DNA of 64,000 nt from the NCBI GenBank assembly GCA_963921825.1, contig OY997593.1, positions 53,366,039 through 53,430,038 of the forward strand. The letters run 5' to 3'. The stretch's first letter is position 1, and every line of letters starts with the position of its first letter. Made by a program: the position numbers and the translations under genes. A model generated the notes under the pieces. That model saw only the letters and a program-made list of their open reading frames with translations, was not told where the DNA came from and did no database searches. Source of the DNA: Erodium maritimum (taxonomy: Eukaryota; Streptophyta; Magnoliopsida; Geraniales; Geraniaceae). Positions 57,906 to 64,000 of this stretch are shown here, one piece after another.

Positions 57906-60900
57906 TGGTATCCTTGCAGGATAAATAAAAGAAACTATTTTAACACATCATCATATTATTTATAATCGATGAAAAATGTTTTTTCTCTACATTACTTCCA
58001 TCTAGTATGCTCTTGAAGTAGCATTACCGAGAATACCAAAAGAATCAGACTTAATATATTTATAATGAATTATTGTTGAAAACCGTCAAGCTCGCCCTAT
58101 TGGCAGCACTCCATTCCCGGAAGTGAATGCGATAGAATATGGGTAGATCAGAACCCAAGCAAGGTCGATGCCCCATACGTGGTCGTGGTCATGGTTATGA
58201 GCATAATAATTTCCAATTCCATGAAAATTAATGTGTACCACCAGAAGTGGAACGAGTATGAAAGACGCAAGAAAGAATATGGTCCATCAAATGAAAACTC
58301 ATGAACATGATGGAAGTTATTTTGTAAATGTAGTTGATTGCGTACCTGAAGTACGATTAAAGATTTGATTGAAGGAAAATAAGAAAGGGTAGAGAGAAAC
58401 TTTATTGATAACTTAGATTCTGAAGATCTAATCGAATGTCTTTAACTCATTTGTAATTGATGACGAGAAAACAAGTATCATGCATATGAGCCAATTTTTG
58501 GATGATTTGTATTAATATTTCTGTTATATCCTTTTGTAGTATGTAAACCAATACATTAATTTTCTCATATTAAAGGATATGGATCCCAGAAGTGATCTAT
58601 CTATTTACAGAAAAGGATAACGATATGAATATGGTTGATAGTGTCACTACACATACAATTTTGATAGACAAGAAATATTTTTCATGTCTGACCATGGTCG
58701 AGGCAAACATGAACACCATTATGGGTGCTGCAAATATAATAGAGGGCTCCGGAAGAGCTACCTTGTTATCGCAAAATAAAATATTTTGAGTGTCTTGTTT
58801 CTAATTTTATTTATTTGTCTTATGACAAACTATGGACAAAAGTTTCTCTAATTATGTTAAAAGCAACGAGAAAATATCTGTTGCATCAGATCTTATTGAA
58901 GCCTCCGGAAGAGCCAGTGTAATGTTATAGAATTTATTATAAATGATGCAATATTCTCAACCAGATCAAAAAGAAACTTGTTAAGTTTCAAAGATATTCG
59001 CTGAAATGGTTATCACATTGAGACAATAAATGAAAATGATGTTGAATGTTTATACATCACATCCGTGGTCCCGGGGAGAAAATAAATTGTTGAAAAACTC
59101 CCTTTATATAGTTTTGGATTATATTATACTTTCATTATTCCAATTAAATCCAATATGGTGATTAACCAAAACCCAATGGACCCATCAAATTTTATGATAT
59201 GGCATGATCGTTTAGGCCATATGGGTTTCATAATGATACAAAGAATTATTAAAATTCACATGGACATACCCCGAAGAGTAAAAATGTCCTTTTTGTCAAA
59301 AGATTACCCATGTGTTGCTTGTTTTTAAGGAAAACTTATTACAAGACCATCTCCAATGAAAGTTGAGACTGAATGTCCAACATTTTTAGAAATAATTCAC
59401 ATAGATATATTGGAATTCATGACATGTGATATGTTTACGGCACGATTTGCCGACTATCAATTTGATGAGACAATTTCCCTGCATTAGGGGGAGATAAAGA
59501 AACGTATGAAAAAGAAAGACGAGAAATTTCATGGAATGCATTGACATTGTCTCATTTTGATCCTCGTACGAATCAATATGAACTAGAAGTTCAGAAAATT
59601 ATCCACTTACAAAAGGTTGAAAATACATTGCCTGATGCATTTACGGATGTTAAGACTGTGATAAAATCACAGATACCAGTTGCTAATGTTCCTTGTAGAA
59701 TTAATCTTCCTGATGAAGAAATGGGAAATATGCTAGAGCTAGCAAATGAGTCTAAAGCACGCAAGAAGCGTGGCAGACCTATTGGATCCAATTATAAAAA
59801 CCCAAGAAAAGGAAATGAACAAGTTCGGCAAGTTGGTACATCAAATTATATTACAATTCCCGAAGTAATAAATGTGATAAATGAAGAGACGTCTTCAAAA
59901 GATAATGAAACACCTGAGAAAGATGACAATGAAGAGATCTCGATTAACTATGTTATTCCAGGTGAAAGATGGAATAGAAAAGAAATTGTTGTGGATAATA
60001 TATTTTCACATGAAATTGCATTAGATATTTCAAAAGAAAATGAGGATCATGAACCAAAATCGGTCAGTGAATACCGACGAAGAAATGATTGGCCAAAATG
60101 GAAAAATGTCATTGAGACATAATTGAATTCACTCAACAAACGCCAAGTATTCGGACCTGTAGTCCAGACACCTGAAGATGTCAAACTCGTAGGATATAAA
60201 TGGGTATTTGTGCGCAAAAGAAATGATAAAAACGAGGTCGTAAGATACAAAGCTCGACTCGTTGCACAAGGATTTTCACAACGACCATGAATTGATTATG
60301 AAGAGACATATTCACCGGTTATGGATGCAATCACACTCAGATTTTACTTCTTTTTATTTATTTATTTATTTCTTATTTTGTTTTATTTATTTAATTTATT
60401 TTACTTACTTAGTATGAGTCACTTGATAATGGCACTTACATAAAAGTCCTTGAAGGATTACAAATGCCTGAAGCATGCATCTCAAAACCTCAATAAATGT
60501 ACTCAATAAAGGTCCAAAGATCTTTGTATGGGCTAAAACAATCTGGTCGAATGTGGTATACTCGTCTCAGTGAATACCTTTTGAAAAAAGGATACATCAA
60601 TAATAAAATATGTCCATGTGTTTTTATTAAACGGACGAAAACCGGATTTTCCATCGTCGCGGTTTATGTTGATGATTTGAACATCATTGGAATGCATGAT
60701 AAACTTGTAGAGACGATGAAATACTTGAAAGGTGAATTCGAAATGAAAGACTTAGGAATAACAAAATTTTGTCTCGGCCTTCAGATTGAACATTTGTCGA
60801 AGAAGATTTTTGTTCACCAGTCATCATATATTGAGAAGATCCTTAAACTATTCAATATGGATAATTCACATCATTTGAGTTCCCCTGTGGTTGTTCGATA

Positions 60901-61674
60901 ACTTGATGTGAAAAAGGATTCATTTCGCCTCCGAAAAGAAGAAGAACTCCTTGGTCCCGAAGTACCATATCTTGGTCCAGAAGTACCATATCTTAGTGAC
61001 ATTGGGGTGTTAATGTATCTTGCTAATTGCACCCGTCGTGATACTACATTTTCTATTAATTTCCTAGCAAGATTTAGTTCTTCTCCGATTCGAAGACATT
61101 GAACTGGTGTTAAATAAATTTTAAGATATCTTCGAGGAACATTATATATGGGGTTATTTTATTCAAAAGACTCGAAGTATGAATTGATTGGATATGGTTG
61201 ATGCCAGATATTTATCTGATCCCCACAAAGCGTGGTCAAAAACTTGGCATGTATTTACATATGGTGACACCGCTATATCTTGGCGCTCAGTAAAACAGAC
61301 CCTTACAACTACTTCTTCAAATCAAGTTGAGTTGATAGCTCTTTATGAAGCAAGTCGTGAATGTATATGGCTAAGGTCTTTGATCCATCATATCCGAGAA
61401 TCATGCGATCTTTTAAGGAAGTCCAACTGTCCTATACGAAGATAACACAGCTTGTATAGCTCATATCAAAGGAGGCTACATCAAAGGAGATAGAACGAAA
61501 TACATTTCTCCTAAGTTCTACTTTACTCATGAACTTCAGAAAAAGGGAGATATCGATGTTTGTCAAATTCGTTCCTGTGACAATCTTGCAGATTTGTTCA
61601 CTAAGGCGCTTCCTACAGCTTCCTTTGAAAAGTTGGTCTACAAGATCGGCATGAGAAAACTCCGTGATTTATGA
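57389..61674 (+). pseudogene. Copia gag-pol, multiply broken
   Basis: The gag start is probably the ATG at 57389 (MSNHFEPEVQ). The 57400-59100 part is degenerate. A preintegrase motif is seen near 59205 (WHDRLGHMGF). The integrase core is missing: sequence jumps near 59450 from the integrase start to ADYQFDETISLH, and the C-terminal part continues at 59541. RT begins with [11 protein letters not shown] and [11 protein letters not shown], loses its middle to an ATTTA-rich stretch (60343-60413), then shows QRSLYGLKQSGRMWY and the catalytic AVYVDDLNIIG (60658-60690). A 21-bp duplication gives GPEVPYL twice (about 60950-60990). RNase H (SDPHKAWSKT, SWRSVKQTLTTTSSNQVE) ends in another frame with ADLFTKALPTASFEKLV and TGA at 61674. 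Many stops and shifts make it non-functional. Confidence 0.9.
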
Positions 61675-61689
61675 GGAGATGTTGTAATC

Positions 61690-61899
61690 AGGGGGAGAAA
61701 TACGTGTTACACTCTTTTTCCCTTACTTTAGGTTTCATCCCAATGGGTTTTCCTAACAAGGTTTTTAATGAGGTAACTTATATACGTATTGTACAAATTA
61801 TGTACTCTTTTTCCTTCTAGGGTTTTTTCCCACTGGGTTTTTCCTAGAAAGGTTTTAACGAGGCATACTAATGTTTGTACATGTCATCCAAAGGGGGAG
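61690..61899 (+). repeat. Copia 3' non-coding part: two GGGTTTTCCTA repeats and polypurine tract
   Basis: Two imperfect copies of about 90 bp (about 61706-61775 and 61800-61870) share CTCTTTTTCC, CCCA(A/C)TGGG, TTTTCCTA, AAGGTTTT and AACGAGG or AATGAGG. A block of this type is known before the polypurine tract in many plant Copia elements. The tract AAAGGGGGAG at 61890-61899 touches the 3' LTR. Confidence 0.8.
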
Positions 61900-62168
61900 T
61901 GTTATGAATATTTGATTGGATGACTACATGGAATATTCTAGATAGGAGTTACAAGACTTTTGTGTGAGTTAGAAGACTTTTGTATTTTGACTTCTATTAT
62001 TTATGTAGTTCATTAAGGTTATGTCTCTATGATTATGAGCCTATAAATAATGGTCTTTGTAAAGGATGAAGTGATTAATAATATTCGATTCTCTACTCTC
62101 TCCATATTCTCTTGTTCTCTCTAGTTTTTGTTCTTCCATTCACAAGAATCGTTCTTACTTTTATAACA
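61900..62168 (+). repeat. 3' LTR of the Copia element
   Basis: It starts TGTTATGAATATTTGATTGG and ends TTTTATAACA, with 266 of 269 positions identical to the 5' LTR. The target duplication AGATT follows at 62169. Confidence 0.95.
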
Positions 62169-62173
62169 AGATT

Positions 62174-62665
62174 CAAATATATGAAAAAGAAAAACAACTA
62201 TATTATAAAACAGGAAAAAAACATTACAATGACAACCAACACCGATTATTTGAAAAGTAGAAAAATAAAAATAAGAGTATTAAAAGTTCATGCTCAATCA
62301 CACGGTCTCTCTTGATGTACCGTTTCTTGGGACACGATTTTTTTATCGACAACGTAAATTTAAATTAAAACCGCGTTGGAGGTGAAAGAGGAGTACATAT
62401 TGATCTATCTACATACCACAAAAATCCAAAGAACGATGCAACCAATTATAAGTGTAAAAATGGTATACTATCCAGATTTTTCAACTGTGAACTCCCAGAA
62501 GACAGTCAGTCTCCTCATAGAGCACCCCTAACCTTACTCGCGCTTGAAGAAAACATTGAATCTCATTGGTGCCCCAACTCAGAGAGTTGGAAGACATCGA
62601 CACGTCGGCGGTTAACACCGTTGAACGACAAAATCACTGATACCCAAAATCTGTAGAAACAGAAA
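62174..62665. other. Intergenic DNA
   Basis: AT-rich sequence between the Copia element and the Ty3 LTR. I see no supported gene or structured repeat in it. Confidence 0.5.
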
Positions 62666-63823
62666 TGTAAGAACCGCCCCCGGTCGATCACGGTCGAACC
62701 GGTGATTTCTGGCGAAAGTTGACTTTCGGCCGGAAAAGTCAACCGATGAATCCGGGAGTCATTCGGGACCTTTCCGGGACCCAAAAAGCTTAGTCGTCTC
62801 TAGGGTTAGCTTAGTTGGGTTGTTTCCTTTCAAATGACTATTTTTACGAAAAAGTCAACTTCGGGTCAACGGAGCCAAATTCGGAACTTTATCGAATTTA
62901 ATTCGAGTGTGCTCTAAAATGCTAAGTGTTAAGGTGGACCCACATGGACATATGTGTCCATGGTGACTTGGAGGAGAAGAAATGGGTCTATAATGACCCA
63001 TTTGACCTCATGTGTGCCAAGATAGAAAAAAGGGAACTAGAGGGCACTTTAGACATTTCTCCTTTAGGTTTATGACCCCTTTTTGGATACATTTCAGCCC
63101 ATTCTTCCTTGGTGCCAAAAATCATAAGAGGAAGAGGAGAGTGGAGCTCAAAAGCTTGGCGAAGAAGCAAGTGGGAAAAGGGGAGCTTTTTGGTGATTAC
63201 CTTCTCAAAATCATCTCCAAATTAATTTATCATCATCCCCTCTCCATTTCCAAGGTAAGTAAGCTCTCACAATCTACTTTCAATCAGTTTGGGGTTGTGG
63301 GTTTCCATAGAATTTGCATGAACTAGTTGGATTTTGAGTTATTTGTTGTTAGATGTTTGTTTATGAGAAGAAAGTGGTTGATTTATGTAGAAATCTTTTG
63401 GGTATTTGTTGTTTTGATGAAACCCATTATGGGTATTGAAGTTTGGGGGTTTTGATGACTGATTTTGGAGTTTGTTGAGGTTAGAAATGGAGTTTTTGAA
63501 GTAGATTTTCGTGGAAACGAAGTTGGGGGAAGAATGAGTTGGTGTTGCCAAGATTTGGCACGGAAAGGGCCTCTGGCCGGCCCTCTGAGCGGCACGGAGA
63601 GAGTCCATGACCGGCCCTCGGAGCGGCACGGTCCGGGCTTGGTGCCGGCCCTCTGAGGGGCACGGTCCGGGTCCCAGACCGGCCCTCTGAGAGGCACGGT
63701 CCGGGCCTCTGGTTGGGCCTCTGGTCGGGCCTCTGAGTGACATGGACCGGGCCGGGTGCTGGGTCTGTGTGCCGCCCGAATTGGGCCTTGTCCGGGCCCA
63801 AATGACCCTTTGGCCCAAGTTTT
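62666..63823 (+). repeat. Truncated Ty3 LTR (same subfamily as 196-2987)
   Basis: It starts TGTAAGAACCGCCCCC and follows the LTR at 196 to about 63823, including an intact donor-like CAAGGTAAGTAAG (GT 63255-63256) and the GGCCCTCTGAGCGGCACGG array (63556-63750). The remaining about 1.6 kb of the LTR is absent and unrelated DNA follows. No polypurine tract precedes it, so it is a 5' or solo LTR remnant. Confidence 0.88.
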
Positions 63824-64000
63824 AATTGTAAACCACTAAGAAAAGCTTGGTAATATGGAAATCTTATCCCAACCTATGTAAACCACGAGATAAATGAGGC
63901 TTGGGTATTCGGAATCTGGGAGACTTGAACACTACTCTCCTCTAAAAACAATTTGTATGGGAGGTAAACTTGCCTACCCGGTTTATCAAGGCACGATATT
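63824..64000. other. Unassigned DNA at the window end
   Basis: After the LTR break the sequence is unrelated to the other LTRs. Nothing recognisable within 177 bp. Confidence 0.4.

Larger units (their letters stand above)
56482..62168 (+). mobile_element. Ty1/Copia element with near-identical LTRs and dead gag-pol
   Basis: The target duplication is AGATT at 56477-56481 and 62169-62173. The LTRs are 56482-56750 and 61900-62168, both 269 bp, with 3 differences. The interior has a leader, degenerate gag, protease remnants, a truncated integrase, a broken RT, RNase H, and a 3' non-coding part with a polypurine tract. The young LTRs contrast with the heavily damaged coding region, so this copy was probably mobilised by proteins from an intact relative. 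Confidence 0.93.

Overview
The window is nuclear DNA of a flowering plant, probably a eudicot. The evidence is two intron-style nuclear genes of plant families, chromovirus-type Ty3/Gypsy and Ty1/Copia retrotransposons primed by initiator-tRNA-Met-like sites, LINE ORF1 with a DUF4283 domain, a Mutator-like element, and in-frame stops in the retroelements that often look like C-to-T decay. I cannot name the species. About four fifths of the window is transposable-element sequence. Only two host genes are convincing.

Layout. 1-5487: tail and 3' LTR of a plus-strand Ty3 element, apparently inserted into an older minus-strand LTR whose other part should lie upstream of the window. 5488-8392: short unassigned DNA, a poly(A)-tailed LINE-like 3' fragment, and a 1.3 kb terminal-inverted-repeat (Mutator-like) element. 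8393-9520 (-): an intact intronless gene for an NYN-domain/C2H2 protein with a likely plastid transit peptide. 9950-14263: a LINE-like element with a 20-bp target duplication, interrupted by a truncated Ty3 element. 14587-16990: a LINE remnant with a frameshifted DUF4283/zinc-knuckle ORF1 and no ORF2. 17386-18877 (+): a two-exon gene for a membrane-anchored SPRY-domain protein, with a 10-codon uORF ending 5 nt before its ATG.

20155-48640 is a foldback (MITE-like) element split by a 28 kb stack of nested Ty3 elements. The outer element (20352-48559, TSD GTGAG) carries a solo LTR (TSD GGAGC), which itself carries a complete element (22021-32410, TSD GACCG). A second, internally deleted element (36784-44020, TSD GACAT) sits inside the outer gag gene. 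48733-54678 is a second stack: a 3'-truncated Copia element whose 5' LTR holds a LINE-like element that in turn holds a solo Ty3 LTR. 56482-62168 is a Copia element with LTRs differing at 3 of 269 positions and a defunct gag-pol. 62666-63823 is another truncated Ty3 LTR.

The Ty3 LTRs are long (2.5-3.2 kb) and share an architecture that plain repeat annotation would miss. From the LTR start they carry a splice-donor-like AAGGTAA, a GC-rich tandem or palindromic array, a second tandem array, and a splice-acceptor-like pyrimidine-CAG near the 3' end. The two array types are kept in position but differ in sequence between subfamilies. The observation is direct; that they form an LTR intron is my inference. 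No interaction between the two host genes is indicated; they are separated by mobile elements.
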